From Microbacterium elymi (GTDB taxonomy: Bacteria; Actinomycetota; Actinomycetes; Actinomycetales; Microbacteriaceae), in contig NZ_CP091139.2 of NCBI RefSeq assembly GCF_021582895.2, forward strand, positions 620,001-684,000: 64,000 nt of DNA, written 5' to 3'. This document shows positions 1 through 11,776 of this stretch, piece after piece (within the stretch, counting starts at the first letter, position 1; every line of letters begins with the position of its first letter). The notes beneath the pieces were generated by a model. It ran no database searches and was not told the DNA's origin. It saw only the letters and a list, made by a program, of their open reading frames with translations. The position numbers and the translations under genes are program-made.

Positions 1-157
1 CCTCCATGCGCCCGTTGTGGTACGCCCGGTGCGTGACCTTGACGTCCATGCTCTGTGCGCGCGGCGCGAGGTTCTCGATGCGGATCGACTTCTCCTCGAC
101 CACGCTGCGGAATCGATCGGAGACGCTCACACCCACGCCGACGATGCTGGTTTCCAT
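1..157 (-). CDS. hpf: Ribosome hibernation-promoting factor (HPF/YfiA family), 3' end cut by window
   Basis: Only the first 52 residues are present; the gene runs off the left edge. They begin METSIVGVGVSVSDRFRS and continue through VEEKSIRIENLAPR, which fits the N-terminal beta-alpha-beta domain of long HPF proteins. These bind the 30S subunit and form inactive 100S ribosome dimers in stationary phase. The ATG at 157 follows a strong AGGAGG about 7 bases upstream. In actinobacteria hpf sits between comF and secA, and comF is indeed the next gene here on the same strand. Identity is secure from the N-terminus and the neighbourhood. The C-terminal dimerisation domain cannot be seen. Confidence 0.92.
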   Translation of the reverse strand, partial: METSIVGVGVSVSDRFRSVVEEKSIRIENLAPRAQSMDVKVTHRAYHNGRME

Positions 158-252
158 CCCTGACCTCCTTGTTCCGGTCCCCCCGGCCAAGGGCGGACCA
201 TCAGTCGCCTTGTGTCCCCCACCGTAGTCGGCGCACTGCCCGCTGTCACGCC

Positions 253-991
253 TCAGCGCGATCTCATCACGGATCCTGAGGCGCAGACCCCGAGGACGGA
301 TGCCGACGCCCGGTCGCCTGCGACCGTCGCCGCGCCGACCACCTCGGCGCCGACCGCGCGCAGCGCGCGGGCCGCCTCGGTCAGGGTCGCCCCGGTCGTG
401 ACCACGTCGTCCACGATCAGCACGCGCGCTCCCTTCAGCGCTGCGCGCCCGCGCATGCTCCCGGCGACGTTGGCCGCCCGCGCGTCCCGGTCCAGCGCGC
501 GCTGGTCGGCGACGGTCCGGACGCCGCGCAGCCCCCGCATCGGGCGCAAGCCCGGCCCGGCGGGCCACCAGCTCGGCCACCCGATACCCGCGGCGGCGCA
601 TCGCGGCCCGCGAGGTCGGCACCGGCACGACCACCACGTCGGGCGCGACCAGCGCGCCCCGCGCGACCCCGCACGCGTCCGCCGGCCCGCCGGCGGCGGC
701 CCGCAGCGCGCGGGCGAGCGGCCGCGCCAGGCCGGTGCGCCCGTCCTCCTTGAGCGCGCGCAGCACCCGCGCCGGCACGCCGGCGAAGTCCAGGCCGCTG
801 CGCACCCGCAGTCCGTCCTCGAGCGTGCGCTCGGTCACGGCGGGCCGCAGCATCCACCGGCAGTCGTCGCACAGGGCGACATCCGGCGCACCGCACCCGG
901 CGCAGTCGATCGGGAACACGAGGGCGAGCGCGTCCGCGACCGCGTCGCCGACGATCCGGTGCAGCGCGCCCGCATCCCCCGGTTCGGCCAT
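253..991 (-). CDS. comF: ComF family phosphoribosyltransferase-like protein (one apparent frameshift)
   Basis: A corrected product of about 245 residues starts MAEPGDAGALHRIVGDAV at the ATG at 991. An N-terminal zinc-ribbon-like part carries two Cys pairs (CAGC and CDDC). The C-terminal part has the phosphoribosyltransferase motif VLIVDDVVTTGATL, the PRPP loop typical of type I enzymes. The frame breaks near 551, where GCGCAAGCCC should read GCGCAGCCC, so one extra A joins VARRAG to LRPMRG. ComF proteins are linked to DNA uptake in competent bacteria, but their role in actinobacteria is unclear. The gene lies between lpqB and hpf as in mycobacteria. Confidence 0.9.
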
Positions 992-1098
992 GCACCGATC
1001 CTGCCCGCGGGGCGGGCGACCGCGCGGCCGAGCTGCCGAATCTGTGGATGCCGCAGCATCCGTGCCCGCGCGGGCACAGCTGGGGAGGAACCGACGGA

Positions 1099-2792
1099 TC
1101 AGCCCTGGGCGGGCATCCCCTGCGCGTCGCCGAGGACGCGGATGCCCGCGCCGGCCTGCTCCCAGTTCGATCCGCGCTGGGCGTACAGCGTGCCGTCGCG
1201 CCCGAGCAGCCGGACCGTCGTGCCCGTCGTCCCGGAGATGGCGGTCACCCCCTCCGGAGCGGACATGGACGATCCCGGCCCGCCGACGACCTGGCGGATC
1301 TCGACCGTGGATGCCCCGGACCCGGCGATCACGCCGAGGGTGCTGTCGTCCAGCCAGGCCAGGTCGATCCCGGCCGCCGGCAGCTTGGCCACGGGCGTGG
1401 CATCCCCCAGCGACTTCGGCCGGCCGTCGGCGTCGCGGACGATGCCGAACACCTCGACCACCGGCTGCCCGCCGACGGTGAGGATCGCCGCCAGGCGCGT
1501 CCCGTCTCGCGAGAGCGTCATGCTCGTCACCTGCGACGCGTTCGACCAGGCGCCGCCGGCGATCTCGATCGCCTTGCCCGCCGAGTCGTAGGCGAGCAGC
1601 TCGTCGGGGCTGTCGCGCGGGACCGACCAGATGTAGCCGCGGGGGTCGATCGTCGGGTTGATCAGCCCGGTCCGCTGGTCCAGGCTGACGATCGGGCCGT
1701 GCGATGGGACCCGTGCCACCACCCCGGAGCGGGTGCGCACCGCGGCCACCGTGTAGTCGGGGGCCAGGTCGACCGCCACCGGGTTGATCGTGGACATCGC
1801 CTCGGTGATGCCGGGGATCGGCTCGATCTTGTCCTGTGCGGCGATGAATCCGAAGCCCTTGTCGGTGCGGACGAGGGCACGCGTGTCGATGCGGGTGGAT
1901 GCCGTGGACACGCCCTGTGCCTCCAGCGGGGTGCCGCCGTAGGTCATCGAGACGTCGGTGACCCCGCCGACACTGGCCAGGCTCCGCTGCAGCTGCGTCT
2001 GCATCCGGTCGAGCGTGGCCGACTCGAGCGCGAGCAGCGGGCCGGACAACTCGACCTGCGCGACCCCGCCCTGGATCGGCACCGACGGCACGTTCATCGA
2101 CACGTTGTCCGGGAACGCCGAGACCACGCTCTGACTCAGCCAGGGACTGGGCTTGCCGTCGATCAGGGTCTGCGCCACGCGAGTCGCGGCGTTGCTGGAC
2201 GGGAACCAGCGCACGTCCGGCACGAGGTAGCGCCAAGCCGGGTCGAAGTACATCAGCGGATACTGGTGGAACACGCTGGTGAACTGGTCGGCGCCCAGCA
2301 CGATGCCGTTCGGCGCAGCGCTGATCCGCCACTCCCCGTCCACCTGGTCGAGGCTGAACTTCAGCGGGCTTGCGCCCGCCCTCGGACGGCTTGTAGGCGC
2401 CGGTGGCGTCGACCGTGGCCCGCTGCGTGACGGTGAGCGTGACCGTGCCGTCGTCGGCGACGGTGTACTCGCGCGCCGAGCGGTCGTCGATCGTGGTGTT
2501 CTCGCTCGGCTTCCACTTGCCCTGGAACGACGGCGCCAGATACAGCTGCGCGACCGACCAGTTGCCGTCCGGGCCGAGACCGGCGTCGATGAAGCCCTGC
2601 ACGATCTGCTCGGGCGAGGCGCCGTCCTGCGGCTTCTGCGGGACGAAGGAGAAGTCCGGCGGGGCGGCGGCCCCGGGGCAGCCCGGCGAACACGGGGCCC
2701 GAGGCGGGCAGCCCGGCACACGCCGAGGCGGCGAGCGCGACGGCGGTCAGCAGGGCCAGGATCGCGGTGCGCCGCAGGGGCCGGCGGGTCAT
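1099..2792 (-). CDS. lpqB: Lipoprotein LpqB, partner of the MtrAB system (two apparent frameshifts)
   Basis: A product of about 563 residues after removing one extra base near 2687 and another near 2368. The N-terminus MTRRPLRRTAILALL leads into a lipobox (LAASAC), so it is an exported lipoprotein. The GerMN-like part includes the stretch VDGEWRISAAPNGIVLG, and a C-terminal beta-propeller-like sensor region follows. In mycobacteria LpqB binds the extracellular part of MtrB and modulates signalling. Its ATG overlaps the mtrB stop (ATGA), indicating translational coupling. Length, lipobox and order all fit the family. Confidence 0.93.
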
Positions 2793-4508
2793 GCCGCACC
2801 TCCCCGCTCGGTGTGCGGCGAGGCCGCGTCGATGTCGTGCAGCGAGATCGGCTGGGTGAGTCCGAGCTCGTCCAGCGACCCGCCGTCGTCCCCCGGGTCG
2901 ACGGGGATCGGCGAGGCGCCCTCGACCGGGCCCGCCCCGCGCGGCAGGGCGAGCACGAAGTTGGTGCCGCGGCCCAGCTCGACCACACCGACAGGGTGCC
3001 GCGGTGCAGCGTGGCGTCGCCGAGGGCGATCGACAGCCCCAGTCCGGTGCCGCCGATCGTGCGCTTGCGCGACGGATCGGCGCGCCAGAATCGGTCGAAC
3101 ACCCGCTCGGCGTCGGCCTCGGTCATCCCCATCCCGTAGTCGCGGACGGCCAGGGCCACCGCCTGCTGGTTGCTGTCGACGGTGACCACGATGGGCCGCC
3201 CCTCCCCGTGCTCGATCGCGTTGCCCAGCAGGTTGCGCACGATCCGGCGGATGCGCCGCGGATCCATCTCGACCGGCGAATACCCGCCCGGGGCGACCAG
3301 TCGCACGTCGCTGCCGTCCTGCTCGGCCAGCTGCGACATCGACGAGATCACGTCCTCGGCGAGGTGGGCCAGGCTCGTCGGCTCGAGCTCGAGCTCGACC
3401 GACCCGGCGTCGTAGCGGCTGATCTCGAGCAGGTCGGTCAGCAGCGAGCTCGAAGCGCTGCACCTGCGCGTGCAGCGCTCGGCCGACCGGGCCGTGGCCG
3501 GGTCGAAGTCGTCGCGCCGGTCGTTGAGCATGTCGGCGGCGAGCCGGATCGTGGTCAGCGGGGTGCGCAAGCTCGTGCGAGACATCCGAGACGAACCGCT
3601 CGCTGCACCAGCGACAGCTCGGCGAGCTGATTGATCTGCGACTGGATGCTGTCGGCCATTGCGTTGAACGAGCGGCCCAGGGTCGCCAGCTCGTCCTCTC
3701 CGTGCACGGTCAGGCGCACGCCCAGGTCGCCGCCGGCGAGCTGGGCGCTGGTCTCGGCCGCCTGCCGGATCGGGGTGGTCACGGCCCGCAGGGTGAACCA
3801 GGCGATCGCCCCGATGAGCACGACCAGGGCGGTTCCGACGATCCACAGGGTCGCCTGCACGAAGCTGAGGGTCTTGGATGCGTCATCCAGGTCGTACGCC
3901 AGGTACAGCTCGTACGCCCCGATCTCGGGGACGATGATCTGCTGGCCGACCACGATGCCGGGGCGCATGGACCCGTCCGGCGACGGCAGGGCGATCGACT
4001 GCCCCCACTGCGTGTCGGTGGCGCCCTCGGCGCTGACATGCTTGCGCATCTCGGGCGAGATCATGTCCTCGCGCAGGCCGCCCGAGGTGAACCCGGGCGG
4101 CGCCAGCGCAGACGGCGTCTTGTCGATCCGCACGGCCAGGGTCATGTCGGTGGCCGACTGCTGGGCCAGCGAGGTCTGCACGCTCTTGAGCAGGTTCTGC
4201 ACCTGCACCGGGTCGTCCTGGATGACCGCGTCGAACAGGGTGGTCTGGGCGGTGTCGACGGCGCGGCGGGCGTCGGTGAGCGCCTGGGACTTGCGCGACT
4301 CGAACAGGTCGTTCTGGATCGCCAGGGCCATCCAGACGCAGGCGACGATGATCGTCAGCGCGGTCAGGGCGAGGGTGATCACCAGGGTGCGGAACCGCAG
4401 CGACCGCCGCCACAGGGTGCTCAGATCCTCCAGGCGCGCCCGCCACCAGTCCCAGTCCCGCCAGGTGGTGCCGTTCGGGACGTTCGTGGACGCCGTCGAG
4501 GCGGACAT
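2789..4508 (-). CDS. mtrB: Sensor histidine kinase MtrB (several apparent frameshifts)
   Basis: About 572 residues after correction. Two membrane segments (near residues 39-60 and again at TLWIVGTALVVLIGAIAWF) enclose a long extracellular sensor. HAMP, HisKA and HATPase domains follow. The phospho-acceptor His lies in SDVSHELRTPL, the N box in NLLGNAIEHGEG, and the G boxes in DYGMGM and GGTGLGLS. Indels near 3600, 3569, 3478, 3453 and 2985 disrupt the frame; together they restore a whole codon number. I prefer ATG 4508 (MSAST); an upstream GTG at 4529 would overlap mtrA. With MtrA it controls cell-wall and division genes in actinobacteria. Confidence 0.93.
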
Positions 4509-4515
4509 GGATGCC

Positions 4516-5196
4516 TCAGGTGACGGCACCGGCGCGGTAGCCCACGCCGCGCACGGTGGTGACGATCTTCGGGTTGTCCGGGTCGAGTTCGACCTTGGCG
4601 CGCAGCCGCTGGACGTGCACGTTCACCAGGCGGGTGTCGGCCTTGTAGTGGTACCCCCACACCTGCTCCAGCAGCATCTCGCGCGAGAACACCTGCTGCG
4701 GCTTGGACGCGAGCGCCACCAGCAGCTCGAACTCCAGCGGGGTCAGCGAGATGGATTCGCCGGCGCGACGGACCTCGTGGGCCGCGACATCCACCTCGAG
4801 GTCGCCGATGCGCAGCACCTCGACGGTGCCGGAGGCGCCCGGCCGCAGCCGGGTGCGGATGCGGGCGACGAGCTCCTTGGGGTTGAACGGCTTGACGATG
4901 TAGTCGTCGGCGCCCGACTCGAGCCCCTTGACCACGTCGGCGGTATCGGTGCGGGCGGTGAGCATGATGATCGGCACGCCGGACTCGGCGCGCACCCGGG
5001 TGCAGATCTCGATGCCGTCCATGCCGGGCAGCATCAGATCCAGCAGGATCAGGTCGGGCCGCTCGGCCCGCCAGGCATCGACGGCCTTGGCCCCGTCCGC
5101 GCAGAAGGCGGTTTCGAACCCCTCCGTGCGCAGCACGATGCCGATCATCTCCGCGAGGGCGGTGTCATCGTCGACCACCAGGATCCGTGAAGTCAT
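4516..5196 (-). CDS. mtrA: Response regulator MtrA (OmpR family)
   Basis: An intact 226-residue protein starting MTSRILVVDDDTALAEM. The receiver domain has the acidic pocket DDD and the phospho-acceptor Asp in LILLDLMLPGMDG, a conserved Thr in MLTART and Lys in VKPF. The C-terminal winged-helix domain ends with RLVNVHVQRLRAKVE and RGVGYRAG. MtrA is an essential regulator of envelope homeostasis and division in many actinobacteria. It is the first gene of the mtrA-mtrB-lpqB operon. About 160 bp separate it from the divergent gene at 5361 and must hold both promoters. This gene needs no frame correction. Confidence 0.97.
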   Translation of the reverse strand: MTSRILVVDDDTALAEMIGIVLRTEGFETAFCADGAKAVDAWRAERPDLILLDLMLPGMDGIEICTRVRAESGVPIIMLTARTDTADVVKGLESGADDYIVKPFNPKELVARIRTRLRPGASGTVEVLRIGDLEVDVAAHEVRRAGESISLTPLEFELLVALASKPQQVFSREMLLEQVWGYHYKADTRLVNVHVQRLRAKVELDPDNPKIVTTVRGVGYRAGAVT

Positions 5197-5360
5197 ATGA
5201 TCGCGTTTCGTCCTTCATCCGGCGCGGCTCGTGGCCGCACGCTGCGACAGCGCAGTCCCCGTGCGCTGTCCACAGCGTAGCCGAGCACGCCGAATCCGGG
5301 CGGCAGCCTCGCCCGGGTGTGACACGATGGGAGTCGGACCCGCTCGCGCGAGGAGGTTTC

Positions 5361-6699
5361 GTGACCGCGTACCCGACCTGGACGCCGGCGTCGCGCCCGG
5401 GGATCATCCCGCTGCATCCGCTCGGCTTCGGCACGGTGCTGGGCCGGTCGTTCACCGCGCTGCGGCAGAACCCGCGCGTGCTGCTGGGCTTCGCCCTGGT
5501 GGTGCAGGTGGTGGCGTTCCTCGTGCTGATCCTGGGGGTGGGCGCGGTCTCGTTCTGGTCGTTCTCGCGGCTGCAGACGGTGCCCGAATCCTCACCCGAC
5601 TTCGCCACGATCCGGGCCGGATCCGTGGCGATCGTGATCGTCACCGCGTTCGTGCTGGGTCTGGCCGCCGCCGCCCTCGGCGTCATCGTGCAGGGCGTCG
5701 TGATGACCGAGGTCGCTCGCGGCGCGGTCGCCGAGAGGCTCGAGCTCGCCCGGCTGTGGGCCCAGGTGCGGCCGGTGGCCGGGCGGCTGATCGGCTACAC
5801 GTTCCTGCTCACGCTGGCCATGCTGCTGGCCATCGGCGCGGTCACCGGGATCGTCTTCGCGCTCAGCGCCCTGGCGCCGGTCGCGGCGATCGTGCTGACC
5901 GTGCTGGCGGTGCTCGCGGCCATTCCGGTCGTGCTGTGGCTGTCGACGAAGCTTGCTGGCGCCGCCGGCGATCATCATGGAGCGCGCCACGATCCGCGGG
6001 GCGATCGCCCGGTCGTGGCGCCTCACCCGCGGCCGGTTCTGGCCGATCCTGGGCATCGTCGTGCTGATCCAGCTGATCTTCGGCGCGATGGCGCAGATCG
6101 TGACGCTGCCGTTCGGTCTGATCGGCGGTCTTCTCACCCAGTTCATCGCCCCCACCGGCGATGCGGACACCAGCGCGATCATCAGCGTCATCGTCACGCT
6201 CGGGCTGGCCGAGATCATCACGCTGCTGATCCAGTCCGTCGCGATCGTCGTGCAGGCCACGGCCACCTCGATCCTCTACATCGACTGCCGCATGCGCCGC
6301 GAGGGCCTCGACCTCGACCTGCTCGCCTACGTGGAACGGCGGGATGCCGGGGCCCAGGACCTCGCGGATCCGTACACGCTGCACATCGGCCGGACGATGG
6401 CCCGCCCCCCGATGCCCGCATACGCGCCCTATGGTCCCGCGCAACCGTATGCAACGGCGCCGCCCTATGGTGCGGCGTACCCGCCGTACGGTGCCGGATC
6501 CGCGCCGACCGCTCCCGCGCAGCCGCCGTATGCGACGCCCGGCTCCGGCCCGTACGCGGCGTCCGCCACCGGCCCGTACCCGCCGCCGGCCGCAGCCCCG
6601 ACATCCGCACCCCCGGCATCCGCACCCCCGGCATCCGCACCCGCGCCCACGCAGTGGGCGGCGCCCGGCGAGAGGCCGGACGAGCAGGGGATGCCGTGA
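5361..6699 (+). CDS. Multi-pass membrane protein with Pro/Ala/Tyr-rich tail (glycerophosphoryl diester phosphodiesterase membrane-domain-like; one apparent frameshift)
   Basis: GTG 5361 follows AGGAGG. The product is about 445 residues after removing an extra T near 5952 (AAGCTTGCTGG for AAGCTGCTGG). It has about six hydrophobic segments (for example VVQVVAFLVLILGVG and IVLTVLAVLAAIPVVLWL) and the motif ERATIRGAIARSWRLTRGRF. That motif is typical of the membrane domain found in glycerophosphoryl diester phosphodiesterase-like proteins. The last 110 residues are a low-complexity tail with YGPAQPY, PPYG and repeated SAPPA units. It opens a coupled operon with DUF4129, DUF4350, MoxR and DUF58 genes, a common actinobacterial set of unknown envelope function. 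No catalytic domain is seen. Confidence 0.82.
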
Positions 6700-7358
6700 T
6701 CCGACCGCTGTCGGATGGCATCCCGCCGCTCACCCCCGACGGCGATCAGGCGCGCCAGTGGGCCGAGCACGAGCTCAGCGATCCGGCGTATGCCCAGGCG
6801 CGCCCCACCCCGGTGGACCGCATCGCCCGCGCGGTGCAGGACTTCCTCTCCTCCCTGGTCGGCGGGCAGGCCCCCGACGCGTGGGGACTCTGGCTGGCCC
6901 TGGCCGTCGCGGCGATCCTGATCGCGCTGATCATCGTCTCGGCGATCCTCGCCGGCCGCTCGCGTCTGGCCCGACGCGGATCGAGCGCCGCGACCGAGCT
7001 GTTCGGCGACACCGAGACCCGCACCGCCGCGCAGCTGCGCCGGGCCGCGGCATCCGCCGTCGCCGATGAGGATTGGGGGCAGGCGGTGATCCTCCGCTTC
7101 CGGGCGCTGGCGCGCGGCCTGGTCGAGCGCCGCGCCGTCGAGCTGGTCCCGGGCGCCACCGTGCACGCGTTCGCCCGTGCCGCCGGTCGGGCCTTCCCCG
7201 GGCGTGCGGACGACCTGGATGCCGCGGCATCCGCCTTCGACGACGTCCGCTACCTGCGCCGCCCCGGCACCGCGGCGCTGTACGGCGCCGTGGCCCGCGC
7301 GGATGACGCGGTGCAGGCGGAGCGACCGGTGGATGCGGCCGCGGAGCTCGTCCGATGA
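6696..7358 (+). CDS. DUF4129 domain membrane protein
   Basis: 220 residues from GTG 6696, which overlaps the previous stop (GTGA). One membrane segment lies near residue 65 (LWLALAVAAILIALIIVSAIL). The C-terminal cytoplasmic DUF4129 region contains WGQAVILRFRALARGLVERR and a conserved ending with FDDVRYLRRPGTAALYGAV. In related genomes DUF4129 proteins accompany MoxR ATPases and DUF58 proteins and are sometimes fused to transglutaminase-like domains. The molecular role is not known. Its stop overlaps the next ATG, so translation is coupled. Confidence 0.87.
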   Translation: MIRPLSDGIPPLTPDGDQARQWAEHELSDPAYAQARPTPVDRIARAVQDFLSSLVGGQAPDAWGLWLALAVAAILIALIIVSAILAGRSRLARRGSSAATELFGDTETRTAAQLRRAAASAVADEDWGQAVILRFRALARGLVERRAVELVPGATVHAFARAAGRAFPGRADDLDAAASAFDDVRYLRRPGTAALYGAVARADDAVQAERPVDAAAELVR

Positions 7359-8647
7359 CCACCGCCGTCCGCACGGCGGCGACCGACGCACCCGCCGCCG
7401 TCGCCCCCGCGGTCGGCCGCCGGACGGCCGACCCGCGCCGCCGGCGCGCGACCGCATGGGTCGTGATCGCGGTCGTGCTCGTGGCGGCCGGGATCGCCGC
7501 GGCAGTGCTCTCCAGCGTCGGGCAGTGGACCAAGCGCGACATGCTCGACCCCGAGTCGGCGGGACCGGACGGCGCACAGGCGCTCGCCCACATCCTGCGC
7601 GGTCACGGGGTGCAGGTGCAGGTGGCCCGCGACCGCGACGCCCTGGACCGGGCCCTGAGCGCCGCGGGGCGCACCGAGTCCCGCGCCGCAGTCGCCACGC
7701 TGGTGCTGCCGGACAGCCCGCTGCTGTCGGACAAGACGTTCCAGGGCCTGGCCGACGCCGCCGACGACGTCGTCATCGTCCAGCCGCAGTCGCGCAGCGC
7801 CCGGCTGCTGTTCGACTCCGGCGCCTCCGGCTACGGCGCGGACGCGCCGGTCGCCCCCGGCTTGCGCGCTGCCCGCGGCGCAGCGCGCGGGCGCGATCGT
7901 GCCCGGCGCGCTGTACACGCTGCCGCAGGACCGGGATGTCACGGCCTGCTACCGCGTCGGCCCGGACGCCGCCCTGCTCGAAGCGGACGACCGCCGGCAC
8001 CACCGCCACCATCGTCGATGGGACGGCGCTGCTGACCAACGCCGCCCTCGCCCAGCACGGCAACGCGGCGCTCGGCATCACCCTGATGGGCGTGCACCCC
8101 ACCCTGATCTGGTACATCCCCTCGGCGCGGGATGCCGATGCCGGCGCGGCGACCCCCACGCTCGGCCAGCTCACGCCGCGGTGGGTGAGTCCGGTGATCG
8201 TCGCTGCTGGCGGCCGGCGTCGGCGCGGGCATCTGGCGCGGCCGCCGGTTCGGACCGCTCGTGGCCGAGAGCCTGCCCGTGACCGTGCGCGCCGCCGAGA
8301 CCACCGAGGGCCGCGCCCGGCTCTATGCCCGCTCGCGCGACACCGCCCATGTCGCCGACCGGCTGCGCATCGGCGCGCTGACCCGGCTCGCCCGGCTGCT
8401 GGGAATCGGGACCACCGCGGCGGCGGACGAGACATCCGATGCGGTCGCCGACCTGCTGGGGATGCCGCGGGCGCTGGTCCGCGGCATCCTGCGGGACGAT
8501 CCCGTCGGCACCGATCGCGAGCTGCTCGCGCTCAGCGACCGGCTTGCGCGAGCTGGAGCGCGCCGCGCATCGGGCGCTGCACCCCGCCTCCGACACCACC
8601 GGCACGACACAAGACCAGCCGCCCACCGATACCGGGAGGACCCACCC

Positions 8648-8651
<4 letters not shown>
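7355..8651 (+). CDS. DUF4350 domain protein (four apparent frameshifts)
   Basis: About 430 residues after correcting single extra bases near 7862, 7990, 8206 and 8544. The start is [18 protein letters not shown] at an ATG overlapping the previous stop. An N-terminal membrane helix ([19 protein letters not shown]) precedes an extracytoplasmic DUF4350 region recognisable by [21 protein letters not shown] second helix near VGAGIW and a cytoplasmic tail with [14 protein letters not shown] follow. The family occurs with MoxR/DUF58 genes and may bind a ligand, but no activity is established. It ends in ATGA with moxR. The four indels leave the length divisible by three, which supports the reconstruction. 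Confidence 0.85.
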
Positions 8652-9704
<1,053 letters not shown>

Positions 9705-9706
9705 GC

Positions 9707-11007
9707 ATGTACGTCACCGGCCGCCTCCCCATGCTGATCGCTCTCGGAGCGATCCCCGTCGTGCTGCTGTCGACAGCCGGCGTGGATGCCTGGGCGGCGG
9801 CGGCCGGATGGCCGCTGCTGTCCGCGGTGGTGGCGGGGGTGGATGCTGCGGCCGCGGCCGATCCGCGGGGCGTGCGCGTGGAGCGGTCGCTGCCGCGCCG
9901 CAGCCTGCTGCACGACCGGGTCGAGGCATCCCTCACCCTGCGCGGGCCGCGGCGACTGCGCGGGTGGCTGCGCGACGCGTGGCAGCCCACCGCCGGGGCT
10001 CCCCGCGAGCGGCTGCCGGTGCGGCTCGCGCCGGACGAGCCGCTGCGGCTGAGCGTGCCGCTGCGGCCGCGGCGCCGGGGTGAGCTGGTGTCGGAGTTCG
10101 TGGTGCTGCGAGCCTCGGCCCGCTCGGCATCGCCGGACGCCAGGGGCGCCTGGACGTGCGCGGCGCGATCCGGGTGCTGCCGCCGTTCACCTCCCGGCGG
10201 CATCTGCCCTCGCGCCTGGCGCGGCTGCGCGAGCTGGACGGCAGCACGAGCGTGCTCATCCGCGGGGCGGGCACCGAGTTCGACAGCCTGCGCCCGTATG
10301 TGCGCGGCGACGACGTGCGCTCGATCGACTGGCGGGCGACCGCCCGCGCGGGCACGACGATGCTGCGCACCTGGCGGCCCGAGCGCGACCGGCACGTGGT
10401 GATCGTGATCGACACCGGGCGCACTTCGGCGGCGCGGGTGGGCGACGGGGTCCGGCTGGATGCCGAGATGGAAGCCGCGCTGCTGCTGTCGGCCCTCGCC
10501 GTCCAGGCCGGCGACCACGTGCATCTGGTGATGTTCGACCGCGCCGTGCGCGCCCGGGTGTCGGGCGTGGACGGCGAGGCGCTGCTGCCGGCCCTCGTGG
10601 ATGCGATGGCTCCGGTCGAGCCGTCGCTGATCGACACCGATTGGGATGCCGCGTTCGCGCAGATCCGCGCCCTCGCGGTGCGACCGTCCCTCGTCGTGCT
10701 GCTGACCGCGCAGGACGACCCCGCCTCGGCGCGCGGATTCCTCGGGTCGCTGCCGGCCCTGACCGCTCATGCGCGCGTGCTGGTCGGCACGGTGACCGAT
10801 GCGTCGCTCGCCGCGCGCACCGCGGCGCGGACGACCGTGGGCGAAGTGTATCGGGCGGCCGCTGCCGAGCAGACGCTCGCGGATGCCGCGCAGGTGGCAC
10901 AGGCCGTCGCCCGGGCCGGTGCCGAGGCCCTGGCCGACGGCCCGGAGGATCTGCCGCCCCGCGTCGCCGACCGCTACCTCGCGCTGAAGGCCGCCGGGCG
11001 GCTCTGA
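9707..11007 (+). CDS. DUF58 domain protein (one apparent frameshift)
   Basis: About 433 residues after restoring one lost base near 10113 (CGAGCC for CGCAGCC). Two N-terminal membrane helices precede a beta-rich segment. The DUF58 signature follows: [17 protein letters not shown], then a VWA-like fold with [11 protein letters not shown] as a MIDAS-like strand. DUF58 proteins pair with MoxR ATPases. An in-frame GTG at 9701 overlapping the moxR stop is an alternative start to ATG 9707. It ends the five-gene operon that began at 5361. The repeat array follows 35 bp later. Confidence 0.9.
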
Positions 11008-11040
11008 GGCGGCGCGCGGCGGCGGCGCTGTGCGGCGGCG

Positions 11041-11615
11041 TTCAGTCGACGCATATTGCTGCTCCGCGCGACGAAACGCAACCATTCGCGTCGACCGAAC
11101 TGCGGCATCCGAATTCGGTCGACCCATATCGCTGCTCCAGACGCGAACACGCAGCCATTCGCGTCCACCGAACCGCGGCATCCACCTTCAGTCGTCACGA
11201 ACCGCGCCCAGACGCCGCAGGACCCCCAGTTCGTGACGACCGAACCGCGGCATCCATCTTCGATCGTCACGAACCGCGCCCTGGCGCCGCAGAACCCGCA
11301 GTCCGTGACGACCGAACGCCCAGTCGGTCTTCAGTCGACGCATATCGCTGCTCCGCGGGACGAGACGCAACCATTCGCGTCGACCGAACTGCGGCATCCG
11401 AGTTCAGTCGACCCATATCGCTGCTCCAGACGCGAATACGCAGCCATTCGCGTCCACCGAACTACGGCATCCGAGCTAAGTCGTCACGAACCGCGCCCAG
11501 ACGCCGCAGAACCCCCCCATTCGCGTCGACCGAACCACGGCATCCGCCTTCAGTCGTCACGAACCGCGCCCCGTCGCCGCAGAACCCACACTTTGTGACG
11601 ACCGAACCACGGCAG
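11041..11615. repeat. Eight-unit hairpin repeat array, about 73-bp period, three unit types
   Basis: Eight consecutive units start at about 11041, 11112, 11187, 11259, 11330, 11403, 11476 and 11549. Most open with TTCAGTCG and close with CGAAC..CGGCATCC. Type A (11187, 11259, 11549) has 12-bp inverted arms GTCGTCACGAAC and GTTCGTGACGAC around a GCGCC..GCCGCAGAACC loop. Type B (11041, 11330) has GTCGACGC and GCGTCGAC arms. Type C (11112, 11403) is a mismatched relative of B starting GTCGACCCATATCGCTGC. The order is B C A A B C A/B A, so the first blocks are repeated. No credible coding potential is seen. It lies between DUF58 and the chaA-like gene. Confidence 0.9.
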
Positions 11616-11690
11616 CAACCGCCGCGCCCCGGCCACGCCTCCAGCTGCAACCCGCCCGCCACCGCGTGCCCCGCGCTCCGCGTCTGCACA

Positions 11691-11776
11691 GGCTCCGTTG
11701 ATAGCCTGGATGCCTGCCCGGGACGACCCGGCGCGGCGACATCCTGACGGGGACGACCCCGGGAACAGGATCCGCC
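11691..11776 (+). promoter_or_regulatory. Possible promoter and leader of the antiporter gene
   Basis: Upstream of the antiporter start lies a TAGCCT hexamer (about 11702-11707), resembling the -10 boxes seen elsewhere here. A leader of about 65 bases follows, with two G/C-rich inverted stretches around GGGACGACCC and GGGGACGACCCC. These could fold, but no known riboswitch consensus is recognised. The call rests on position and a weak match only. Confidence 0.3.

Noticed and set aside
11041..11615. CRISPR array
   Set aside because: Units are about 73 bp with internal inverted arms and no short identical repeat alternating with unique spacers. No cas genes are present.
11008..11700. Coding sequence across the repeat array
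   Set aside because: All plus-strand frames are open because the repeats lack stops, but the translation is a degenerate Arg/Pro/Thr repeat in every frame, with no start context.
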